Shown piece after piece: positions 35,438 to 46,793 of a stretch of 64,000 nt of DNA. The translations under genes were made by a program, and so were the position numbers. Origin of the DNA: Ipomoea triloba (taxonomy: Eukaryota > Streptophyta > Magnoliopsida > Solanales > Convolvulaceae); contig NC_044925.1 of NCBI RefSeq assembly GCF_003576645.1, positions 7,379,254-7,443,253 of the forward strand, in the 5' to 3' direction. Positions within the stretch are counted from its first letter, which is position 1; each line of letters starts with the position of its first letter. The notes under the pieces are model-generated. The model was not told where the DNA came from. It saw only the letters and a list, made by a program, of their open reading frames with translations, and ran no database searches.

Positions 35438-35755
35438 TTAATTAAACTAATAATTATACAAATATTAGTATAATTACAATTAAACATGTGTTGTTAGATT
35501 TTTTTTTATAATAATTGCAATTAATTCATTCAGATATGGAGGGCGATGAAAAAACTAAATGCGATATGGTGAAAATAAATATATACTTAAGATATAAAAG
35601 TATAATTGCACATATATTAGTGTAATTGACTAATAATAATTGCCTAATAATTATTATGGTAATTAAGCTAAACATTGGTTGTTGGATTTATTTTTATAAT
35701 AATTACAATTAAATTATTTCTCATTTTTCCATATTTATTTTAGTAATAATATAAT

Positions 35756-36254
35756 TGTTAGAAAATTAAATTCTAAGAGTTGGTCAAAACCTTGGTTGTC
35801 TCATATTTTTTTGCTACAAATAATTCTTAGTCCAATCTTTTTGTGTGGCTGCTAATTTTATACTTAAATGAGTGATTACCATTTAATAAGAATGAGTGAT
35901 GCAGCATTACTTTTGGATTCTCATGGCTGAGAAGTGAGCATGGCTTTGTATATAAAGCTACATTCATTTATTCATTCAACACACCAAGAATCTCTTCTTT
36001 CTCTTTAGTTCTTTGGTCCATTTGTCTGAGCAAAGTCAGGTTCACTTGCGCTATAGTTGGTGTATGCTAAGCGTAGTTACTCTGTATAACCTGTTGAAAG
36101 CGTGCCAAGATTTTTTACTGCATTGTCACCGAGCAAATAATGCTTTTAATGCAGTGTTATTATAACACGGCACAGACTTCGTTTCCCGCTTGTTTTTGTT
36201 CTCCTTTCTTAAAGAGTGCCAGCCTTCGTTGACGTTGCTATTATTTTTCCAACA
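35756..36254 (+). repeat. 5' LTR of the second LTR element
   Basis: 499 bp, paired with 43180-43678. Contains TATATAAAGCT (core promoter, about 35950) and ends TTCCAACA. The sequence after it (GTTAAAAGCG) does not match the initiator-Met primer site. Confidence 0.88.
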
Positions 36255-36297
36255 GTTAAAAGCGTTATTTTACAGCAACAGTCAACCTTTAGGATCG

Positions 36298-36778
36298 ATG
36301 GCTCCTTCTGCCATACCCGATCTATCTAAGATCACTGCCCTCGATGGGAAAAACTAGAGTGGTGAGCTCACCCGAACTTACTCAGCTAGTGTTCCCGTTT
36401 GTTAGTCAAGAATTGAGAGAAGTAAGCTCTGAACCGGATTACACTCCTGGACAAGCATGGGGTGTAACTCCGATGAAATTTGAAAATGACAACATGGCCG
36501 CCAGAGAATAACTTCTGTCACAGATGAATGACAAGTTCTTTGACATTTTTGTCAAACAAGACTCGACAAAGATTATTTCAGAAACGCTGTCAGAAAAATA
36601 TGGTGCAAATGATGCTGAAAGTCAAAGTGTTAGAAATAACAAGAACAAAAGGAGTGGAAAAATCAAGAAACTCAAATGAGTCTGCTTTGTGTGTAGTAAA
36701 CAAGGACACCGAGCATTTCAATGCTATTATCGCAAGGGCAAAACTAGTAGAGGAAAAAGCTGAACCAGATTGAACCAT
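36298..36778 (+). pseudogene. Copia-type gag remnant
   Basis: Opens with a Met (36298) followed by APSAIPDLSKITALDGKN, the usual Copia gag opening, then a stop. After several disruptions a zinc knuckle CFVCSKQGHRAFQC (about 36678-36720) is readable in another frame. Capsid and pol regions are missing. Non-functional. Confidence 0.7.
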
Positions 36779-37868
36779 ACATCAATATAACAAGAACAAG
36801 ATGAGTATTACTATTATTTTAACTAGCAGTTTTTTTTAGTACCTTGTTTTGCTCTAGTTACTAAGAGTTAAATTAAAATGTGATATTATTAGTGCGAAAT
36901 GTTAGTTGAGTTGTCTAAATCTTTGAATGCATGTTAGTACTTATTAGTGTGTTGGTAGCATGGAAAAGTCATCATTCTTGAATACTCTATCTAGGAAGGT
37001 GATTTTTAAGTAAACTTTGGTTTCACCACTCGACTTGGGAGTATCTATGAAGTAGGGGGTTGATCATGTAGGCTAGTTGAAGCGCTACTTGATCCTCACC
37101 TGAAATGATGTTTACTTTAAAATGCTATTAAACAATCAAAGCCTTGCAATAGAGATTGCTTAAGTAATGCAATAATAGTGTTGGTTTAAATTGCCTTTTT
37201 TTTTTTTAGTTAATTTGCATTACATCAAGGCTATATATAAGTTATGTAGTGAAGGGAAAATTGTGAAGTTGAAATTAACTTTGAATGCTAAAGTTATAGA
37301 TGCTAAATTTCATCTTGTTGAAATTTATGTAAATAAATATTTCTCTAATAAATGCAAGGTATAATCTTTGAGTATGAGACTTAATTTTCTTAATGAAGTA
37401 TGTGAAATTTATGATTGTGTTTTACAATCTGAAGCAACGTGCAATAAACATTATCTATATGACTTACTGGCAATAAGCACCTATACATCTTATTTAAATT
37501 CTTAATTGAGTCAATTTGAAGATCTCCGAGTATTCATATATAAAAGAAACCTTAGTGGTTTGAGGCAACCTATTTGGTTGATATATATTCCACTATTAAT
37601 TATGTATTAACCAAGTGCATAGTTGCTACAAAGTCTGCATAGCACAGTATGCTCAGCGTAAGAAAACAAATATTTTGAGAAAAATATTTGTAAGTGTTGC
37701 ATTGTGGGGGTAATTAACTCCGTACATTTCTTGTTTAGAAGCTTGTCAGTGGTACCTTGAATGATGAAAAATGTTTCATGTTAAGCATGAAAAACTCAAG
37801 GGAATTACTTGTGAGTAATTAAAGTACATGTCAAAGTGTACGTAAGTTGATGGAGAGTATCAACTTAG
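36779..37868. other. Non-coding interior of the second LTR element
   Basis: No reading frame resembling pol. Simple AT-rich sequence up to the CACTA insertion. Confidence 0.5.
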
Positions 37869-37894
37869 TTTCACTACTACAGAAATCACATACA

Positions 37895-38415
37895 ACGTCG
37901 GCTAAATAATTAGCCGACGTTATATGTTATTTAAATAATTAAAAATAAATAAAAATCCTATAACGTCGGTTATTTACTAATAACCGACGTTAAAGGGTGT
38001 ACTTTATAAGACGGTGGGATACGACGTCGGCTAAGAGATTAGCCGACGTCGTATCGTGTATATTAGCCATCGACGGACGATACGACGTCGGCTAACCTAC
38101 CTAGCCGATGTCGTATCCCGCCTATAATTGAATTCGAGCTTCGATACGACGTCGGCTAGGAAGGTTAGCCGACGTCGTATCCAATTAGTATTAAGCGAGA
38201 ATGATACGACGTCGGCTAACCTACCTAGCCGACGTCGTATCCCGCCTATTTGAATTCGGGCGTCGATACGACGTCGGTTAGGAAGGTTAGCCGACGTCGT
38301 ATCATTAAGGCCGGGCGCGATACGACTTCGGCTACCACCTAGCCGACGTCGTATCGCGCCGATTTATAATATTTTAACTTACAACGTCGGTTATTTATAA
38401 TAACCGACGTTGTAG
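37895..38415. repeat. Left subterminal palindrome array of the CACTA element
   Basis: About eight hairpin units in which GATACGACGTCGGCTA and TAGCCGACGTCGTATC face each other across 5 to 30 bases. These are candidate transposase-binding repeats. Confidence 0.9.
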
Positions 38416-38419
38416 GGTT

Positions 38420-38443
38420 TTGAATATACTCCAAATAACCTTC

Positions 38444-38509
<66 letters not shown>

Positions 38510-39174
38510 ATATATATATATATATATAATTATTTTATATTAAAAATAAAAATTAAACTAAACCCTAAGCTAAAAGGAAAAGTAAAGAGACCAGCCGCAC
38601 TGCAGTCTTTGCCTCTTCTCCTCTTCCCCTCTTCGCCCTCTTCTCATCTTCGCGAGTCGCGACAGTCACGAGCGTCGTTCAGCTTCCTCTCTTCGTGGCA
38701 GACCACCGGCAACCGGCTATTCGCCCTCTTCTCATCCTCGCATATTCTTCTTGTGGACAGATTTATCTAGGTATTATTCTTTTTGTTATTTATATAATGT
38801 TTGTGCACAGATTCATCTAGGTAGCAGAGGCCGGAGGACAAGCTTCTTCTCGCTACTCCTGAGTCCTGACTCCACTCCAGATCTGTCACGGTTCCAGCGT
38901 AGACTCCAGGCAGGCCACCCGGTAGATCCGTAGACGGCAGACCCTTGGCCTGCCGTAGGTGGAGGAGCTCTACCTCGGCGGCAGATCTGCACTAGGTGTC
39001 TAGAGCTCTTCCTTTTTTTTTCATCTTTAGTGTATGATTTTCTCTTCTCTCATGTTGAGATTTGTATTTTGTATAGTGGATCTGCAAGATTTTGACTCCG
39101 GTGATAGCTCGAGTCCGGTGCTTCTCCAGCGGCAGAGGACGGAAGTAGGTAGCATTTTACAGTAACATACTTGT
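38420..39174. other. CACTA interior, (TA)n tract and possible captured sequence
   Basis: A (TA)n tract at 38448-38530 is followed by a C/T-rich, GC-richer stretch (38590-39000) that looks unlike the surrounding AT-rich DNA. It could be a captured host 5' UTR/exon fragment, but I recognise no protein in it. Confidence 0.4.
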
Positions 39175-40608
39175 TGTTGGGAAACAATTCTCGAAATACC
39201 CAAAAAAATGGACGAAATAGAAAATCCACTAAAACAAATATTACAAGAAATATTACAAAATTCCAGGAATTTAAACCTACAACAAAGGTTCAATAAACCT
39301 GGAAAACAAGGGACGGGGAGAACGGACTTTTGGGGTAGTTGTAAGTACGAGTCGAGTTGCCTCTATCCTTAAAACCTTATTTACCGCTTCCCGAGGTGCT
39401 GGAACGTTGCGGCCTAAGTTTCCCAGGATAAAACGTACTACGATCCGCCGTTTGAGCACACAAACTTGGATCCAGCGAACGAGAACGTGGGATGAACACA
39501 GGTGGCTAGAACGAAGGAGGAGTAGAGTTTTGAGGTTCAAAACAGATTTCTTTCGTTGTTGTAAATCTCCTGCTCAACCTGGAAATATATAGTAGAGGAT
39601 GTGATAAAACAGCATTGATAATGGCATTCATTCCTCACATGTAACCTCCTTCCACTAAGCACGAATTTACTTCCCACTAACAGTCCATTAATAAGAAATA
39701 ATGGCAGGATTAATCACATTAATTCCTTAATGCCAAAGGTCATTCTTATCAACGGTCACAGTGGAAGTGATACGTCGCTACTGGAGATCACTACGAGTTA
39801 CCGTGGAAGCCACGAGACATCGCTCGTGAGAAAGGTTCGAGGCATTGGAAGCCACGAGACATCGCTCGTGAGAAAGGTTCGAGGCATCAGCCTTCGAGAG
39901 GTATCGCTCGTGAGAAAGGTTCGAGGCATCAGCCTTCGAGAGGTCCGCAAGACACCATACCGCGTGACCGGCTTCCTTCGAGAGATCGCGTCTCTCGGGT
40001 GTAACTCGCCCGCTTCGAGACATCACTCAAGTGATGTCTCGAACGCTACCGCGAGACATCAGCGATGTCTCGCACAACCAAGGCATGCAACGAGACCTCT
40101 CGCGATGTCTCGAACTCATCCTTGTCGCGGCACTTGAGATGGAAAAATGTTCGGAAATTCGGCATAACTTAGCCCGCAAGGCCAGCCAATTTTCCGAATG
40201 ACATTCGTGCCCGCGCACAGAAGTTCAAGCCTTTCGAACTCATTTTGGGATTTGATTTGCACCCCCCCCCCCTTGCGCGTGAGAGAGAGCCTCTATGTCA
40301 TACAAGTCAATTAGCTTAAGAAAGCCTCTTGTATATATAGTGGGTGAAATCTTCTTCCCAAACCAATGTGGGACAAATGCTTTTCCTTAAAGCTTTTCCC
40401 ACAATTTTCCATCTCAATGGGTTTACTTTGAGAACCAATTTCTCATTCACCCATTATCCATTTTGAGCGTATAATATATCGATCTCTTCGTCTCACTACG
40501 AAGAATCTGAATCCACTTTGACCCGACCCAAACCGGATGTGGACCCTACATATATTTATACCACAAAATGGCCACTTAAAATGCCATTTATTGCCATTTT
40601 TTCCAACA
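39175..40608. mobile_element. Solo LTR inside the CACTA element
   Basis: Starts TGTTGGGAAA and ends TTCCAACA, flanked by an exact 5-base duplication CTTGT (39170-39174 and 40609-40613). 1,434 bp, non-coding. Contains a poly(C) run at 40262-40271 and, at 40360-40375, the CAATGTGGGACAAATG motif common in plant LTRs. Confidence 0.88.
39806..39990. repeat. Minisatellite in the solo LTR
   Basis: The string ATCGCTCGTGAGAAAGGTTCG with GAGGCAT spacers is repeated three to four times, with a unit of about 40 bp. Later degenerate GCGATGTCTCG copies run to 40120, some inverted. Confidence 0.8.
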
Positions 40609-40613
40609 CTTGT

Positions 40614-41289
40614 TTTGGTATGAGTCAGGTTAGAAGAGGATTATTGGAATAATTTTATGTGATTACAAAGCTTAGGCATTATTGGAATAATTTTACAGTA
40701 ACATACTTGTTTTGTTTTTGGCATATATCCTAGAAATACAGTTTAATTTATGTGATTACAAAGCTTAGACTTTTATTTGTTTATGACCTCAAAAAGATTA
40801 GCCCATACTCTATTTTTTTACTGTAAGATTCATAAATTTCAGTATATTTTGCATTTGAATAATATGGAGCTTCTAATCTTGTATGGTATTAGCTGGGTAT
40901 GATTCTTTTCTTCCTATGAAGTTTAGATGTTTATGTTGTTTATCACATCAACAAAGTGATTTAGTTTATTTCAAAATATTATGTTGCTTCTACCCTCATT
41001 CCTCCTTATGCTGATAATACTTGTTAAATACTCTACAGGAGAAGTACAAATTTCAACATCCACGGCCAGATAGACCAAAGTCACTGAGAAAGAACAGACT
41101 AAAGTCACTGAGGAAGAAGAACCAGTTGAAGCGCAAACTTAAAATTTTTATTTTAGTACTGTATTTAGTAAATGAGTTTGATGATAGACTTTTTGTTATT
41201 TTAATGTAATTCTTGATTAGTATATTCATGTAAAAATTTATGCTATTTAAATTTAAATTTTTATTAGATTTTATCTTAAATTATTGAAA
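40614..41289. other. CACTA interior, right side
   Basis: AT-rich, with a local duplication of ATTATTGGAATAATTTTA and of ATGTGATTACAAAGCTTAG. A short Lys/Arg-rich frame at 41021-41209 has no family match that I can see. Confidence 0.4.
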
Positions 41290-41299
41290 AATTAAAAAA

Positions 41300-41497
41300 A
41301 AAAAATTGAGTCGGGCATTTCAAATTCGAATATTCGAGTCGAATCGAATATATTCGAATAAATTGATCGAATCGAATTCGAATCAAATTTAAGATTCGAA
41401 TATTAAACGAATCCAAATTCGAATATCTATCAAAATAGTCGAATTCGAATCGAATATTCAGATATTTGACTCAATTCGATTCGTTTACACCCCTATT
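41300..41497. mobile_element. Fragment of a TTCGAAT-rich hAT-like MITE
   Basis: Dense GAATTCGAAT palindromes, ending in TTTACACCCCTA, the same terminal type as the hAT MITE at 17011-17492. The left terminus and TSD could not be found. Confidence 0.45.
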
Positions 41498-41499
41498 TG

Positions 41500-41985
41500 T
41501 AAATAGACGACGTTGTAGGGTATTTAAGTAGTTTTTAAGTTACTTACAACGTCGGCTATTTACAAATAGCCGACGTTGTAGGGTATTTTAGTAGTTTTCA
41601 AATTACCTACAACGTCGGCTATTTGTAAATAACCGACGTTGTAGGGTATTTTAGTAGTTTTTAAATTACCTACAACGTCGGCTATTTGTAAATAGCCGAC
41701 GTTGTAGGGTATTTTAGTAGTTTTCAAATTACCTACAACGTCGGCTATTTGTAAATAGCCGACGTTGTAGGGTATTTTATATGTTTTTAAGATACCTACA
41801 ACGTCGGCTATTTGTAAATAGTCGACGTTGTATGGGTACCTTACAACGTCAGTTAACATATAGCCGACGTTGTATATGTACCTTACAATGTCGGCTAACT
41901 TTTAGCCGACGTTGTATGTGTACACTTACAACGTCGGCCAGATCAACGTCGGCTTTTAGCCGACGTTAAAGGGTTTATTTAGCTG
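41500..41985. repeat. Right subterminal palindrome array of the CACTA element
   Basis: About seven head-to-tail units of roughly 63 bp, each holding the hairpin ACAACGTCGGCTA...TAGCCGACGTTGT around TTTGTAAA. Related to, but distinct in spacing from, the left array. Confidence 0.9.
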
Positions 41986-42174
41986 ACATTAAAAGCCGTC
42001 TGTGTAGTAGTGTTTAAAAGAAAATACTAATTATGAGGTTAGTCATTGAATTATTCATGGGGTGACTTAAAGTCCAAGAGGTGATGAATTCGTGGTGGAT
42101 TCCACTTTTTGGTCAAACGAAGCCATGTAAATAATCATAATGTAGTACACTAATTGGCCATTCCAATGATATGT

Positions 42175-42400
42175 GCACTAGTGAGGTTGAGCTACAACTC
42201 TTAATGAATTCCTAACCATATGAGATGAGGTGGTCCTATTGAGACGGATTTAATGAGTTCACCGCTTAATTGAGAGGGTGGCATAAAATACTCTTAATGA
42301 ATTCATAACCTTATGAGATGGGTGGTCCTATTGAGACGGATTTAATGGATTCACCGCTTAATTGAGAGGGTGAGCATAAAATGCTCTAAATGATTTCATT
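42175..42400. repeat. Two tandem ~100-bp units in the LTR-element interior
   Basis: Both units share GGTGGTCCTATTGAGACGGA, TTCACCGCTTAATTGAGAGG and CATAAAAT in the same order. Confidence 0.85.
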
Positions 42401-42659
42401 TGGGTAGTATATATTGAGATAAACCTAACGAAATCACCTACTAGTGAAAATAATTAACCATCCTTTATGAAAGATAATGAGCTATCTTTCTAGAGGAGTT
42501 GAGTTAAAATATATGAGAAACATGCCAACACTTCCTATTATTATGGTGTGCACTTAAAAAAGGATTACAGGAACTCTGGATCCCAATAAGAGTATCCTAA
42601 AGTCATATAAAACATGATGTTCTTAATGAACTACCAGATTTATGTCTTTAACTACTCTG

Positions 42660-42868
42660 TAACCTTTAAAGGTGGTCTATACTGAGATAGACTTGACAGA
42701 GTTAAATGTCTATACTGAGATGGACTTGACATAGTTAAATGTCTATATTGAGATAGACTTGACATAGTTAAATGTTCATACTGAGATATAATTGACAGAG
42801 ATAAAAGTCTATGTTGAGATAGGCATGACAGGGTTGAAGGTCTATATTGAGTTAGATACAACAGACTT
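42660..42868. repeat. Minisatellite, unit about 37 bp, five to six copies
   Basis: The unit contains TCTATACTGAGATAGACTTG and ACAGAGTTAAATG, with drift toward the right end. It lies 310 bases upstream of the right LTR. Confidence 0.88.
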
Positions 42869-43179
42869 GAATACTAATGATTCATTATAAATAGTCAAAG
42901 AGTTTGACTTTCATAGAACCTGCATTTAGAGTTGATGTGTGTCTTGAGTTCAAAATTTGTCTAACCGATGAGTTCAAGATTCATGTCACTCTTGGGAAGA
43001 AAATTACTCAATGTCACTACGTATCAGTTCAAGTTTAAACACTAATATTAAGGTTAGCTCGTTTTCATTGCTCAGACATTGTCCTTTCTAGACTTTTACT
43101 TTGAATGTGTTGGGGATCATCATTTCTTGTGAACATCCTAGACAAATCTTCTTGACAACTCTCAGAATTTGTGGAAGAT

Positions 43180-43678
43180 TGTTGGAAAATTAAATTCTAA
43201 GAGTTGGTAAAAACCTTTATTGTCTCCTATTTTTTGGCTACAAATAACTCTCAGTCCAAGCTTTTTGTGTGGCTGCTAATTTTCTACTTAAATGAGTGAT
43301 TCTCATTTAATAAGAATGAGTGATGCAACATTACTTTTGGATTCTCATGGCTGAGGAGTGAGCATGGCTTTGTATATAAAGCTACATTCTTTTATTCATT
43401 CAACACACCAAGAATCTCTTCTTCCTCTTTAGTTCTTTGGTCCCTTTGTCTGAGCAAAGTCAGGTTCACCTGCACTATAGTTGGTGCATGCTAAGCGTAG
43501 TTAGTTTGTGTAACCTATCGAAAGCGTGCCAGGATTCTTGACTGCACCGTCATCGGACAAATAACGCTTTTAAGGCAGTGTTATTATAACACGGCAGAAA
43601 CTTTGTTTCCTGCTTGTTTTTGTTCTGCTTTCTTAAAGAGTGTCAGCCTTCGTTGATGTTGATACTATTTTCCCAACA
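43180..43678 (+). repeat. 3' LTR of the second LTR element
   Basis: 499 bp, the same length as the 5' LTR, with scattered substitutions. Followed by TAATT against ATAAT before the 5' LTR. Confidence 0.88.
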
Positions 43679-44050
43679 TAATTACATAAGTCACATTGCA
43701 TATCGATCTTTTTAAGATAATTGTAGAAAAATAAGTCATATATTATTCATTTAATTGGGCACTATTTTTGCATTAATCAATCAAGGAAAACATCAAAAAA
43801 TATAATCGATCCAACCAATTTCATCAATTGCACTATATAATATTCATTGTTATAATTTATATATAATTGTACATTGATCCAAATATTTTTAAAATATTAT
43901 AACAAATACATTGCGTGCAACGCATAGGTAAAAATACTAGTAGATGAGAAGAGCATTTTCTCGATACAAGGGAATAAACAGAAAATTAAAGAAAAAAAAT
44001 TACATGAGACGTGGCTTGGCCACAAAATCCAACTAGCCTTTAACTAAAAG
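43679..44050. other. AT-rich flank, no gene
   Basis: Continues the AT-rich sequence interrupted by the LTR element at 35755. Nothing recognisable. Confidence 0.5.
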
Positions 44051-44060
44051 CATTTCAGAC

Positions 44061-44232
44061 GCCAATGACCTTGTGATCTAGTGGCATCCGGTTGCACCCC
44101 ATGTTGGAGGGGGCAGGTTCTAGCCTCAGTGGAGGCGATGTTGACTCTTTGTGCTTGAGTAGGTTGAGAAAGTAGTTTATGAACACATACTATATTGTAA
44201 CCGAGTCAGTAGTACTCAAAAAAAAAAAAAAA
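44061..44232 (+). mobile_element. tRNA-derived SINE, full copy
   Basis: Collinear with 33926-34076, with poly(A) at 44219-44232 and an exact 10-base target duplication CATTTCAGAC (44051-44060, 44233-44242). The A box has one change (TGATCTAGTGG); the B box reads GGTTCTAGCC. Confidence 0.9.
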
Positions 44233-44441
44233 CATTTCAGACAAAAGTTAAAACTTTAATATTTAGAATTAAGCATGATTATTTTCCTCTCCATAAATAA
44301 TCTTACTTGTCGTGAATATCATTCAAGTTTGGATTATTAATAATTATTAATTTCTTTCTTTTGCTCGATCACAAGGCGAATTTCATTTAAAGCGCACTTC
44401 CAAGTAATGAATATGGACTATTATCATAAATAAAAGTTTTA

Positions 44442-45708
<1,267 letters not shown>

Positions 45709-46793
45709 TTAAAGTATTAATAACAATAACGTTAACATCGGGATATATTTTATTATCTACTTAAACAAATATTAATTTTATTTAAAGTCTATTTGTATCC
45801 TTACAAGTTTAACCAAGACCAAGCGACCCACTTGCGAATTTTGTTGGATTTCAATTACCAATAACCAAAAATTACTTTCGTATGAAGTGTTCTAAAAATA
45901 TACCTATAAACTATTTTAACAAAAGTGTCATCCCGCACCATCAACCAATCACGATTATTCACCTCGCACCATGATCTTCAATAAGTGATTATTCGAACCA
46001 TCAACTAAATTTTTTTTCCGTCTAGCATATTTTGTAGGTTTTCCGATATTGTGGATGACATGTCACCGGTTTCAAAGCTTATGTGGTTTTTTTGTTAATG
46101 AGTTGGCTGTAATTTCTGTGTGATGTAGTCCATGTAGGATTATAAAATAAAATAAATAATAATAATAATAATAATAGTAATACAGTAAGAGACGGTAGAT
46201 CGACAATAAACAATAAGCCCTAATTTTTCTACTGCTCAACGACACCCACGCAATCCTCCCGGCGAAATCAACGTTACCCAGTCCGAATCGATGAGTCGTA
46301 ATTCTTCTGTCGAAATCGGCGAATGCACAGTGTAATCCATCCGAATCGACGAGTCGCAATTCTTCCCTATTGCTTCTCTTCGACTGTAGCGACTGGACCC
46401 AATCTACGAGTCGCAATTCTTCCCTCCGGCAAGTAACTGTGCAATTGGCGTCTAAGGTACGACATTGTTGTTGTTCATATAGTCTTTAACTGTGAACTGG
46501 CAGACTCCCTTAAATACACGAGAACTGGCAGATTCCCTTGAATTATGTGGTGTGGTCCTGGTTTGAATACTTTATTTTATGCTTTTGATATAGTGGGGTC
46601 TACTATCTTTATCTTTTGGAATTTGTATGTATAAATGTGGTCGTGAAAACAGTGGTTTGCAGCCTAAATTTTGTCTCTTTGTTGTATATAAAGCCATAAA
46701 GTGTGGTCTATGGTCCATGCTTTTATGTTTATAATTGTGGTCCTGCATAGTGATGGGTAGGTTTATTGAATATGTTTGGTTCTTTTTCTTTGA

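Larger units (their letters stand above)
37872..42012. mobile_element. Non-autonomous CACTA (En/Spm) element with palindromic subterminal arrays
   Basis: Ends are CACTACTACAGAAATC (37872) and, in reverse complement, CACTACTACACAGACG (ending 42012), flanked by TTT on both sides, a 3-bp TSD typical of CACTA. Arrays of ACGTCGGCTA...TAGCCGACGT palindromes occupy 37895-38415 and 41505-41985. No TNP2-type transposase was seen inside. The interior holds a solo LTR and AT repeats. Confidence 0.93.
35756..43678 (+). mobile_element. Second gag-remnant LTR retrotransposon with nested insertions
   Basis: LTRs at 35756-36254 and 43180-43678 are both 499 bp, start TGTT(A/G)GAAAATTAAATTC and end CCAACA. 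A polypurine-like GTGGAAGAT precedes the right LTR. The flanks share TAAT. Without the 4.1-kb CACTA insertion the element is about 3.8 kb. The interior holds a gag remnant and tandem repeats but no pol. Confidence 0.88.

Noticed and set aside
37895..38415. Resemblance of the GTCGGCTA hairpins to a CRISPR array
   Set aside because: Plant nuclear DNA; the repeats are palindromic subterminal repeats of a CACTA element with CACTACTACA ends and a 3-bp duplication.
39730..40137. 135-codon frame with repeated SHETSLVRKVRGI-like units
   Set aside because: Translation of the minisatellite inside a solo LTR; no known protein.
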